Shown here piece by piece: positions 9,497 through 18,834 of a DNA stretch of 64,000 nucleotides. The position numbers were made by a program, and so were the translations under genes. The DNA lies in the NCBI RefSeq assembly GCF_000142805.1, contig NC_013082.1, positions 434,001-498,000 of the forward strand, in the 5' to 3' direction. Numbering within the stretch: position 1 is the stretch's first letter; every line of letters starts with the position of its first letter. A model generated the notes under the pieces. That model was not told the DNA's origin. It saw only the letters and a program-made list of their open reading frames with translations, and ran no database searches. The stretch is from Lachancea thermotolerans CBS 6340 (taxonomy: Eukaryota > Ascomycota > Saccharomycetes > Saccharomycetales > Saccharomycetaceae).

Positions 9497-10439
9497 GATG
9501 TGAGCGAGCGGACGGTTTCTGGGTTTGTTTCACAGAGACCTCAAAGGGTGTTTCAGACTCTCTCCGCACCACCTGCTTTATATATACGGATTTTAGCCCA
9601 TCTGCGCCCTCCAGCTTAGGTGCGCAAGACAGGCTCACAAAAGAAAACAGACCAGATCCCCGGCCTCGCGTTCGCGGTTTACAACGCCCATATGGGCCCG
9701 GCCCAGTCTCTTTTAGTCCATTTCCCGCAACCACTTACCTAGCTTGGCAACCACGGGCTCCTGTTGCTACAACTTGCCGTGCATAACAACCGAGAGCTAC
9801 GGTTTTTGTAACGCGGCCCACGCTTCCCATGACGACACAACTTTCGAGTCCTCTCAAGTTTCTATTCTTGAGACATCCGTCAATTTTCTGTTGTATAAAG
9901 TTCTTCAAAACGCGAAATTTTCTGAGGCGGCGTTCTGGAATGGGAAGAAATGTCAACAAACAGACGCGGCGCTAAAATGCGAGATCAGCGGAAACGGAGA
10001 CTCCGTAGCCACGGATCCATAAGCGCTCGCCTTAGGTGGCAAAGCTTGCGCTTCGAGACCCGGAAAAAGGCCCCGAAGAGGCTACAGAGGCAGCGTGGTG
10101 TTCGTCATTGTGTACGTTTAAGATTTAGACGTTGCGAATCGTGGAGGCACCAGCTAAGGGCGATCGATTCAGCTGCGTGGAACTCGTTTTGTGGTCAGGC
10201 ACCGCACCTAGCCTCAGAACCACGCCTCGGTATGGCTTACAGGCAAGATTGATTTCGCGTATATTGTCGCTGTGTACGTAGTGTCATACAACATTCTTTT
10301 CGATGTTACGTAACATGGTGGTACTTACGTAATTACACGGCGGCTAATGGGCGCCCAACCTTCTTAAATACTGTGCACGCTAAAAGGCCCAGCAGTGAAT
10401 CTTTTGCGTAAGTTTGGGGCTTTATGCCCAAGTGCACCC
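9497..10439. other. CIS3 promoter and FAR1 3' region
   Basis: This 0.94 kb gap lies upstream of CIS3 and downstream of FAR1. It contains a TATA box at 9579-9586 and two TTACGTAA palindromes at 10306 and 10325. An Arg-rich open frame of 100 codons begins at an ATG at 9950 on the plus strand; it has no recognisable domain and I do not call it a gene. Confidence 0.5.
10306..10332. promoter_or_regulatory. Paired TTACGTAA bZIP-type sites
   Basis: Two perfect TTACGTAA palindromes lie at 10306-10313 and 10325-10332, with starts 19 bases apart. This is a known site for yeast bZIP proteins of the Yap and ATF/CREB type. They are about 0.8 kb upstream of CIS3 and 0.1 kb past the FAR1 stop, so the target is uncertain. 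Confidence 0.5.
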
Positions 10440-13400
10440 TTAAGGTGCGCCGTAGGTTCCGCAGGCCAGAGCAGCGGTCATTCGGGCCATCTCCCACCGG
10501 GATAGCGCGCGGTCAGCGCCGTTTCCGCTAACAGAACGGGCAGCTATCTCTTGGATATCAGCGCACAGCTGCTCAACAAGCTGTGGAAGGGGCTTGACTG
10601 TGGAAACGCGCGTGTGGTAGCTCGCATCATTACAAACGCAACTGCGACTAATGCAGAAAATCATGGGCACCAGTTGATTAAGCAATACGTGAGTATGGTA
10701 CGGAAACTGCGCAAGAGCCGAGCGCAGGGTCTCGATGGCTATCAGCTCCACATGTCTGGTAGCAAACAGGGAATCACGGGATGCGGAGAGTGGGGGCGCC
10801 AACATCACCTCCAGAATCTCGCATTCGTCATTGGCATCATGGCCCGATTGAGGGGGGTCCCTCAAAGCATCAGTAGGCGGGAGCGCAGTGCTGACGTTTC
10901 CAAGCTTGAACTCGCACCCTAGGGAACAGCCGCTGAAGACTAGACGTCGTGATCCGTTATGCCATGTTGCATTGTAGTGCAACAATGCCGGTTGGTTGGA
11001 CGCAGAGGTGTTTTTAAGTAAATGTTTCAAATTCTGCACGTCAATCTCGATTTCAAAAATCAAGTTTCGCGCCTCGCCCGGGGCCAGAGCTCCTATTTCC
11101 ATTGTGACCTCTGTGCAAAGCCCAGGTAGCTTACAGAGCTGGCCGTTCCTTTCCACAGCGTGAAATTGGGCAAGGTTCGGGTCTAAAGTCCCCAGAGTTA
11201 CTGCAAAAGATTTGGCGGCTTTCTTTCGAAGCTGTTGCACGAGGGAATCTGGTCGAATTTCCTCCAAGGTGTTCAGACCCTCGCATTTTACGTTGTAAAA
11301 ATAGCCTTCAATAATATCGCTGAGCAGCAGCCTGCTATTGCAAGTGAAATATTGATGAACTGAAAAACGGAATTTTTGGAGTGACAATGAAACGTTCGAC
11401 TGAAGTCGGGCGACTTGAAAGTCATCTTCTATTGTTCGCGGCATGTTCCCTGGGTAGTCATTGCCTATAATTACCAGTTGCTGCAGGAACGATTCATCTT
11501 GCTCTACTGTACACATCAGCTTCCGGCTGGTTTGTAGCATAGCGTTCAACTCCCAAGAATCGTTGGCAAAAACCGCATTATTGTCATAAACCTCGAGGCT
11601 CTCTATGATGTCTTCCCATCCATCCCAGTCTTTGCCAACCATGCCGAAAAACGTTCCAAATGCACCAACGTTTCCGCATCCATCCCTGCCGACAAGAACT
11701 AGCCCTAGGAGATCTTGAGATGAAAGAGAGTCCACAGTCTGTTTGATTTTGGCTTTTAAAGATAGTAGGTGTTCATTATTGGTGTGAAGCTCAGGATGGC
11801 AGTTGACGACACTCACGCAAAGTATTAATTTTAATTTTGTCTTTTCTTGCAGAGCGAAGGTACCACTCAAATCATTATCCTCAAAGCCCGTTTCGGAAGG
11901 TATGCGTACCTTTTTAATTAGTTTTTGAGGTAAAAAGTTCCAGTTGTTTGACGTCAGTTGGGATAAAGGGACATGCTCCCCACCTCGTGTGAGGTAAACT
12001 TGTCTTAAGTAATATGTCCATTTCCTAGTTATTGAAGGATCGTCCGGGCAGCACAGAAATATTTCGGGTAATGATTTCGATTTCAAATTCAATATGAGAG
12101 TGTGAGAGTCTAGCTGGTGCATCTCTGAGATTTGGTTTTTTAAAATATGGCCTACTAAGTTGTCTTCCTGAACAAACACCAAGCATTCACTAAAGAGGAA
12201 CGCATTGACGTTAACCCAGACCTCTTCGTCTTCAGAATAACACAAAATATCGAATGTCTCTAAAGCTCCCATTTCAGGCTTGTAATCGAACCCTGACTGC
12301 ACATGCGACTGGACCTCTTTCCGAATAAGATTTTTGTAATCTTCAACTCCTTTGGCTATTGCAGGGTGCTTTGGGGTATACGTTGACATCACGTATTGGG
12401 CTATTGCTTGCCGGGAGTTCTCTTTTATGCTGAACTTCGAAAGTTGTGGTATGATGTTAACATGCGGTCTGTCTAGTTCGAAATCGCTGCGATGCCATTC
12501 TGATTGCGACGTGGAACTGGGAGTTCTAAACGAATCACTAGAGCTAAATTTTGAAAACTTCGATCGCGGAGTGCTCTGGGTGCTGAAGTGGTCTTTGAAG
12601 CCCTCGCAAGAAACTTGAGCACTTTTGATTAGTTGTTCGCGCGGCGTCCTTAGGTCTTGCAAATAGATGTTTTCCTTAGGTGTGTTTTGGGTTATGGGGA
12701 ATATTGTTTGAGGTCTCACGTCGTTTCCGTCTGAGCGCTCAAATATGGCTCGTTGTTGCTTCCCACCCTGTTCCATGAAAGTTTTGTCATTACCTTGCGC
12801 TTCGGACGTCAAGATTTTAGCCGTTATTTCGCTCATAACATCCTCTGATTTAGGCTTAGAAGCAGTAGTGCAAATCCTGCACTGCGGGAAAGAACTTTTG
12901 GGTAGCAATGCCTCGAATGTCACCAAGTAGCAGTTGAAATGACACTGATGGTTACACGACAGCTCGATTAGCTTTTCACCCGACAAGGTGAACATTAGGT
13001 CTTCGCTACATATGCTGCATTTGTTCGAGGTGTAATTTTTGGGGCCCGAGAGTTTTGACATGTTGCTTCTGAGCTGTGAGGCGTAGGTGGGGGACTCGCT
13101 GTCGGGATAGAGATCTTCCCATGGGCTTCGGCTAGACCGCTCGATGGTAAGTGAGTCGTCTAATGGCGATTCAAAGTTCCCCTGAAGCTCAAAATTGAGC
13201 CTCCGGCGCGGATTGAAAGTGCTTGCTGTGACCCAGCTGGCATTATCTGTAGATGAGTTTGTCGAGTGTCTGAAATCCATGGGCGACTCCAACTTTGGCG
13301 TCGCATCTTTAATGCCGTGCTGTTTCTGTGGTGTTGCATGCGGTGTAATTTGAGAAAGAGTTAAGGGCGCTGGGGTGTTGCGGCGTTTTCGGGTGTTCGT

Positions 13401-13688
13401 CATGGGCTTGGCAGCTGGTAAATTCGAGGGCCAGAAGTAATGATCATTCTCAGTGGGTACTCTTTGGGAACTTGCGTGTACAATTCTCGGCCTTTCCTCG
13501 GGCGCAAGCCGGGATGGCGAGGGAAGGCTCGAGGAACTCAAAGCTCGAAACTTTAGGTTAACTCGGTTCATGACGCCGCCGGACTTTTTTTTTGTAGATC
13601 TTAATGAGGAAGGGGAGCTACTGCCGCGGCTAGGAGGCGTGTGAACCTTCTTCAACCGCGTCTCTGAAATAGGAGTAGTTGCCTGCAT
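10440..13688 (-). CDS. FAR1: Pheromone-response scaffold and CDK inhibitor FAR1
   Basis: This 1082-residue protein arrests the cell cycle in G1 in response to pheromone by inhibiting Cln-Cdc28, and links G-beta-gamma to Cdc24 for polarised growth. Visible features are an N-terminal TPP stretch and a basic, amphipathic segment (about residues 35-55) like the membrane-binding element of Sc Far1, a basic TRKRR nuclear-localisation-like motif near residue 100, a RING-H2 domain (about 222-276, CSIC...CNHQCHFNC...CRIC), a PH-like domain around 455-570, and a von Willebrand A-like region around 620-760. The order CIS3-FAR1-SSY5 is that of Sc YJL158C-YJL156C. I start at the ATG at 13688; an in-frame TTG eight codons upstream is unlikely. 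It is longer than the Sc protein (830 residues as I recall). Confidence 0.93.
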   Translation of the reverse strand: MQATTPISETRLKKVHTPPSRGSSSPSSLRSTKKKSGGVMNRVNLKFRALSSSSLPSPSRLAPEERPRIVHASSQRVPTENDHYFWPSNLPAAKPMTNTRKRRNTPAPLTLSQITPHATPQKQHGIKDATPKLESPMDFRHSTNSSTDNASWVTASTFNPRRRLNFELQGNFESPLDDSLTIERSSRSPWEDLYPDSESPTYASQLRSNMSKLSGPKNYTSNKCSICSEDLMFTLSGEKLIELSCNHQCHFNCYLVTFEALLPKSSFPQCRICTTASKPKSEDVMSEITAKILTSEAQGNDKTFMEQGGKQQRAIFERSDGNDVRPQTIFPITQNTPKENIYLQDLRTPREQLIKSAQVSCEGFKDHFSTQSTPRSKFSKFSSSDSFRTPSSTSQSEWHRSDFELDRPHVNIIPQLSKFSIKENSRQAIAQYVMSTYTPKHPAIAKGVEDYKNLIRKEVQSHVQSGFDYKPEMGALETFDILCYSEDEEVWVNVNAFLFSECLVFVQEDNLVGHILKNQISEMHQLDSHTLILNLKSKSLPEIFLCCPDDPSITRKWTYYLRQVYLTRGGEHVPLSQLTSNNWNFLPQKLIKKVRIPSETGFEDNDLSGTFALQEKTKLKLILCVSVVNCHPELHTNNEHLLSLKAKIKQTVDSLSSQDLLGLVLVGRDGCGNVGAFGTFFGMVGKDWDGWEDIIESLEVYDNNAVFANDSWELNAMLQTSRKLMCTVEQDESFLQQLVIIGNDYPGNMPRTIEDDFQVARLQSNVSLSLQKFRFSVHQYFTCNSRLLLSDIIEGYFYNVKCEGLNTLEEIRPDSLVQQLRKKAAKSFAVTLGTLDPNLAQFHAVERNGQLCKLPGLCTEVTMEIGALAPGEARNLIFEIEIDVQNLKHLLKNTSASNQPALLHYNATWHNGSRRLVFSGCSLGCEFKLGNVSTALPPTDALRDPPQSGHDANDECEILEVMLAPPLSASRDSLFATRHVELIAIETLRSALAQFPYHTHVLLNQLVPMIFCISRSCVCNDASYHTRVSTVKPLPQLVEQLCADIQEIAARSVSGNGADRALSRWEMARMTAALACGTYGAP

Positions 13689-14218
13689 CGCAAAGGAACT
13701 CTGAGGTGCCAAGTTTGTTTCAGTTGTGCTCGTGCTGAGAAATAAAATCGTTTTGGATAAGAATCAGTTCCAGGACCCTGCCTGATCAGCATTTTAACTA
13801 ATTCTCTTTATACAAAGCCCGATATTCTGGGAGAGAAACCTCAAGCAAGCGCTTCATGCATGCCTCAAGAGTAGCTCCTTCTTTTTTCTCGTTGTATGGG
13901 GTCGCTAATTGCGGGGGGCGAGGGGATCTGCATTCGAACCTCATAATGTCCATTATTCCCCTTAGGAGGCCTCCAAACGATCAATCGAAGTATTTGAAAA
14001 GCCCAAAAACAAGGAGTGCATTTGTAACACGGTCACGAACCACAACCAGCGCAGGCAGTAAGTTCACCTAGTTTTATTAAACTTGTATAGCTTTAATACC
14101 ATCGCATCTAAGCGGTAATTTAACCGTTGCAGAGACGCGTTCGTGAGGACTGGTCACGTGTATAGCGTAATAAAAGTGCTTGAAGGGCCGAGCGCTAAAT
14201 GAAACATGCACAAGGGCC
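13689..14218. promoter_or_regulatory. FAR1 promoter with pheromone response elements
   Basis: This region lies upstream of FAR1 (minus strand). It contains two copies of the Ste12-type pheromone response element: TGAAACA on the minus strand at 13716-13722 and on the plus strand at 14200-14206. A CACGTG lies near 14155. Two elements this far apart are weak evidence by themselves, but they fit the known pheromone induction of FAR1. Confidence 0.45.
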
Positions 14219-16258
14219 TTATTTGGCATTTGGTGGTCTGCATATATCCCAAGTAACCCCTGTTACTTGATTGAGCCTCTGGAAGATATCACCAATTGGC
14301 GAAAACAAGCCGAATTGGCGTTGCTCTCCATCGTAAGAGTGCAACATGCCCACAACGCCAAGTCCCAACTTTCCGGTTAATTTAGTGAGGATCCACGCGC
14401 CTGAATCTCCTCCAGAAGCAAATAGTGGGTTGGGCGAGGCAACCACGAATTCGCTACTTTGTATTTTTCCGTCGGCCCAATATACAAGTTTGGAACCACT
14501 AAATTGACCCGAAGTGTATTTAGTTGTCGCTCCAATCTTGAAAACCTCGGAGCCCGGTTTCAGTTTCAACACTTTATCTTTGACGTAGAGGTTTTGGAAT
14601 CGCAGAAATGGACCGGCCATTGTAGCTACATCGTCCCCCAGAAAGTTCGTGCAGTTGAGTTCAGAATTAGTCTTTATGATTGCAAAATCCGAAAGCTTCG
14701 AGTTTACGACCGCACGCTCGCCCCACACAACTTGCCCAAATTTGTTTTCATCCTGCCACTTTAAGTTCTGATCAATTCGTATCAGCTCCTCTTCGAATGC
14801 CGCCCGTTCAGGAGAGTCTTTTGCGTATCTCTGAGACTCATCAATAATTGCCTTCTTGTACTGGTTTTGAAGCACGGTGGATGGCACGGATACATATGGA
14901 TAGTCTTGAGACTCAGCTAATGCAACATGAGCACAGGTTATTGCGAAAGTTGAGCCCGCGAATTGCGACAGAGCTGCGTTGTTTTCATCAATTTGAGGGT
15001 AGATATAGCCTCCCAGAGTGCCAGAAATCTTCTTGTTTTCGTGAGAGGATAGCGACATCGATATCGGTGGTGAGTTAGCGTCCGGAAGCAAGCGGTATGG
15101 GGGATGGAAGCTTGTGGTTGTTTTGCTCTCCATTGGTTGTGGGGTTAGCGAAGGGGGGATGGCAACCTCTGCGCAAGGTGTTATGTAGTTCTTCACGCAG
15201 TAGAAATGAATATCTGGAAAGAGCGAGTACAGCGCTTTAATCATGTCATAGTGCTCCTGCTGCGGGTCTGGGAGGCCAAACATCACCGTAAGAACGGCAG
15301 ATCCCTTGCTTATCCCCCTCAATATTGGTGCTATAAATGCACCCTCTTGGTCGGATATACAAGCAGAGTCTTTTGCGGCAATTTTATCGATTATTAGAGA
15401 GAGTTTGCCTTTATTTGGAAGTTCGCAGTCCGCGCCTATGCAGAAGTTTCTGGCATGCGGAAGCGCATGGTTTTCAATGTTATCCTCCGTCGTGCTAATG
15501 TTCAGTTTTTTGAGGAATGTGATAAACCTCTTTGTTATGATAGCTCTAGAATTGTTGAATACATCTGAGACCAGCAAATTATCGACAAAGTGCAAAACGA
15601 CTTTAGTTATGCGTCTTAGGTATCCGCTTTTGCTCACTGAGACCCGAAACGGAACTTTAGGCGACAATGTGTCCGGTAAAAATTCTTTGAAGTACTCAAC
15701 GGCTTGTATTACCGCTTTGGAAATATTGGTAACGTTCTGGTGTATATCGTCCATCAACCCCGCCAGGTTTTCGTCTAACTGCTTGAGTTCGCGGTCAAGT
15801 TGAGCAGCAGTAATCATTGTCTTCTCTTTGTTTAGTGAAGTACCGCTTCTTTGGGAACTTTTTGAAGGACGGCTCGAATGCTCGTCTATAGAGTTTAAAC
15901 CGGTAGAGTCCTCTTCTTCGAAAACAGGATTTAATGAAGTTCCTCTGCCGAAATCTAAAACCCTCAATGGCTTCCCGACATTTGATGTGTCTCCGCTCTT
16001 TTTGTCTTGTGACCCTCCTGTGAGCGTTGAAGAAGCGCCGGTTCCATGTGTTAGTCGACCTTTGGAGAATATGGAAGACGACTGGATGGAGGAAGTCACT
16101 CTGCTTGATGAGTCGTCAAATTTGCTTGAGCCGGTAGTGTCCATAACGTCTTCGTCAATACAGGAGGAAGGCGCAGTAGAACTCGGACTGGCATCTCCAC
16201 TTTTGGTGTCTTTGGCCTCGGTTTTCTTACGACCGATACCGAACAACTTTTTGGCCAT
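14219..16258 (-). CDS. SSY5: SPS-sensor signalling protease SSY5
   Basis: This 679-residue protein is a chymotrypsin-like serine endoprotease of the plasma-membrane amino-acid sensor (Ssy1-Ptr3-Ssy5) that cleaves the latent transcription factors Stp1 and Stp2. The N-terminal half is the prodomain and the C-terminal half the catalytic domain. The triad can be read as His444 (in TCAHVAL), Asp524 (in KLSDFAI) and Ser619 (in GGDSGAW). The spacings of 80 and 95 residues equal those of His465, Asp545 and Ser640 in Sc Ssy5. I start at the ATG at 16258 (MAKKLFGIG); a GTG further upstream is not a likely start. Its neighbours are as in Sc (YJL156C). Confidence 0.95.
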   Translation of the reverse strand: MAKKLFGIGRKKTEAKDTKSGDASPSSTAPSSCIDEDVMDTTGSSKFDDSSSRVTSSIQSSSIFSKGRLTHGTGASSTLTGGSQDKKSGDTSNVGKPLRVLDFGRGTSLNPVFEEEDSTGLNSIDEHSSRPSKSSQRSGTSLNKEKTMITAAQLDRELKQLDENLAGLMDDIHQNVTNISKAVIQAVEYFKEFLPDTLSPKVPFRVSVSKSGYLRRITKVVLHFVDNLLVSDVFNNSRAIITKRFITFLKKLNISTTEDNIENHALPHARNFCIGADCELPNKGKLSLIIDKIAAKDSACISDQEGAFIAPILRGISKGSAVLTVMFGLPDPQQEHYDMIKALYSLFPDIHFYCVKNYITPCAEVAIPPSLTPQPMESKTTTSFHPPYRLLPDANSPPISMSLSSHENKKISGTLGGYIYPQIDENNAALSQFAGSTFAITCAHVALAESQDYPYVSVPSTVLQNQYKKAIIDESQRYAKDSPERAAFEEELIRIDQNLKWQDENKFGQVVWGERAVVNSKLSDFAIIKTNSELNCTNFLGDDVATMAGPFLRFQNLYVKDKVLKLKPGSEVFKIGATTKYTSGQFSGSKLVYWADGKIQSSEFVVASPNPLFASGGDSGAWILTKLTGKLGLGVVGMLHSYDGEQRQFGLFSPIGDIFQRLNQVTGVTWDICRPPNAK

Positions 16259-16520
16259 GATATGTCTTTTAGCTTGTTCTGTGTGCAAGATTCCACGTCG
16301 CACTGATGTGCAAGGTTCCTAGCTTCGCGTTTGGGATTAACCTTGAACTTACCAGTTTTGAACGGCGATGACTTTCGGTTGTGCTTAATTTTCAAAGAAG
16401 GCATACATGGCCATATTCACGATGAACAAAAATATGAAGGTCTAAAATCATAATAGTTTATGTACCGAGGGTTAACCTCTACGAATATTCAGCTTTCATT
16501 ACTAACAAAGACTCGGTGCG

Positions 16521-17975
16521 TTACTTACTATTTAGACTACTGAGAACGTGTAGTGACTTGTCGTTGTCTGACTCACTCTCACCCACTCGGCTTGTTCCTT
16601 TGCCTTTATACGTGCTTACCGCAGGAATATCAGCCTTTATTTTGGTAACATGGGTTGCATATGCTCTAGGCTCAAGCCTTATCAGAGTATGGAGCGGAAT
16701 CGACATCCAAGGTGATTCTTCTTGAGGAACGTTCATGAAGTATGCGTAGATGCACCTCAGAACGGCCTGGTGGGTAATGATGAGAATATTCTCTTGTCGT
16801 TCAAGCTCCATGATGATTGGTTCTAACCGTATGACAACATCGCGATAAGATTCGCCCCCTCGGTACCTGTATTCATACTTGTCTTCATCGCGGGCCTTAA
16901 AGTCCTCAGGAAATTTCTCCTCAATTTCTTCGTATGTCATTCCGTCGCATTCTCCCGCGTCCAGCTCATCAAGAGCCTTCCATTGCAATTGTTTGTATGG
17001 CAAGTGCTGTGCTGTTTCCTGAGTTCTGATTAGTGTCGATGTCCACACTGTCAAGTCTCTGTCGCCGGCCGATTCGCGAACCAGCTCAGGCAGCTTTTTG
17101 GCGTACTTCAGACCACGTTCCGAAAGAGATGAGTCTCCACCGATTTTCTTCTCAATGTTGTAGATGGATTCACCATGTCTTGAGAGCCAGATATAACGGG
17201 GCTTTATGTGCAGATTCATAACGTAGAACACAATTCTACTTTCGAGATACGTCTCAACCTTATTGATAATGACTTGCTGGGCAATATTTATCATCCTCAC
17301 AAATGTGAGATCACGGTCGTCTGTTGTATCCAGTGGCTGATAAACCTGCTCGTAATTTGCAATTCTTTCCAAGAAATCTGCGGTTGCCACATCAGGATCG
17401 ATGCCTTTGTAATCCGGCGACGAGGTTTTCACATCGGCAATATTCCTCAAAACTAGATCCTTGTCATCACACCAGCTCTCTAAAAACATGGGTTCGATCG
17501 AGTTCTCTCTACAAAGCCTCAAAATCCACTTCCTCCTCTCCTTGGTAGAGTTTGTAGCATCCAAAATTGCAACAACACCCTCTTCGTCAGAGAACCAGTT
17601 CATCATGTCTTCAACAGCTTGCGCGACAGCTTGTTCCCTGATTCTGTACGCTTCTTTGTTACTTGCATCGAAAAACCCAGCGCTAGGTCTCGGAGCTCCT
17701 TGCCGCCGGTAGCTTCCGACATTGAAACACTTGGACTTAATGGATAACCATGAAAGATAACGCACTATCTTTTGCGAGATGAAAGACTTACCCCTCGCAG
17801 GCAGCCCCACCATTACAACACATATTCTAAGATTCTGTACCTGTTAAACAATTGCCATTGCTTTTAGTTAGTTCTCTGCCTGAGACTCCACCTGATAAAG
17901 ATCGTTGGGAACTTTACCCTCCATAGCTGTGAAAGGTTTAACTCAACGTACATTCGAGACTGTATAGACCGGCAT
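16521..17975 (-). CDS. FBP26: Fructose-2,6-bisphosphatase FBP26, one intron
   Basis: The enzyme hydrolyses fructose-2,6-bisphosphate, an activator of glycolysis. The domain order is an N-terminal kinase-like domain with P-loop GLPARGKS and a C-terminal histidine-phosphatase domain with RHGES and the late ITHQAVLR motif. The long open frame starts at an internal Met (17813), which would cut off the first beta-strand. Upstream bases still encode RICVV in frame, and joining a short exon (17952-17975) to 16521-17840 gives a 447-residue protein. Its first 20 residues, MPVYTVSNVQNLRICVVMVG, align without gaps to the Sc start as I recall it (452 residues). The intron has a GTACGT donor, an AACTAAC branch site and a CAG acceptor. 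I recall no intron in Sc FBP26. Confidence 0.9.
17841..17951 (-). other. Intron of FBP26
   Basis: This 111-base intron is on the minus strand. It has donor GTACGT (17951-17946), branch site AACTAAC (17873-17867) and acceptor CAG ending at 17841, 27 bases past the branch A. It falls between codons (phase 0) after codon 8. Stops within it in the downstream frame rule out simple read-through from the upstream ATG. Confidence 0.85.
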
Positions 17976-18834
17976 GCTGCTCGTAGTATGAAGCGCTGTT
18001 TCGATAAAGGACTTTAGTTGGTCGCTTTAAAGCTGGTCAACCTGACTTTGACCTTAACCCTCACAACACTATATACGAACTTCTAACAAAGCATTTCTCG
18101 GCAATACCTCGGGAAGGATTTGTTTATAGCATAATGGTGATTGCGGTCGTTCGCGTATGGTGGGCAAACCCGCCGTGTATGCGATAAAGAAAATAGCTGT
18201 TTGCATTGAGGCCCTAATGATCGACTGCTTTGAGTTAGGGCTAACTTGGCGCGTTACAGCTGCCAGCTGTGACGTAGAGCCTTCAGCATCTGGGAGGAAA
18301 ATCTGAGCGCGGCTACTGATTGTCTCTAAGAATGGACAGTTAGGCACATTTCCAACTTTCTTTAGCGTTTCGGAAGGTGGCCATAGTCTTGTATCTGATT
18401 CGGAAGCATTATTTTTTTAACTGTCGCCTTGAAAATCTTGACTGTATCTTTGAAATTGCTTAAACTACTGCAACGACCTCGGGCGGCTAAGGCATAGTAA
18501 TTTGACTTTTAGGAACGAGCTACGCTGATACAAAAACAGAGCGAAAGCAGAATAACTACATCAAATAACGAGTAATTCACGTATTGTTTGTAGTCTTTAG
18601 ATGCCCGGAGGCGCAAGCAGAATTCACAAGTGCCAAGGTATTTGAGCCATCAATGAATTGTGATTTATTGTTTATTAAAATTGTTTGTTTACAGCAATTC
18701 GGAATCCTCAGTAAAAATGTCTCATCATAGCACATCAGGGTTCAACTTTGATCAAATCTTATGTTCAGTCCAAAACATAAAATTACCTCGTGTTGAACGG
18801 AACACAAGAGGTATGTTTTTAACCTAGTACGTAA
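17976..18834. other. Intergenic region upstream of FBP26
   Basis: This 0.86 kb gap holds the FBP26 promoter and the VPS35 3' end. An AT-rich patch at 18660-18700 (repeated TTGTTTA-like words) resembles a replication-origin core, but I cannot show it. I see no gene. Confidence 0.4.

Noticed and set aside
9950-10252. Arg-rich open frame of 100 codons with an ATG
   Set aside because: No recognisable domain, and its composition fits translated GC-rich intergenic DNA.
18660-18700. AT-rich stretch resembling a replication-origin core
   Set aside because: The consensus is too loose to call by eye; a replication assay or origin map would be needed.
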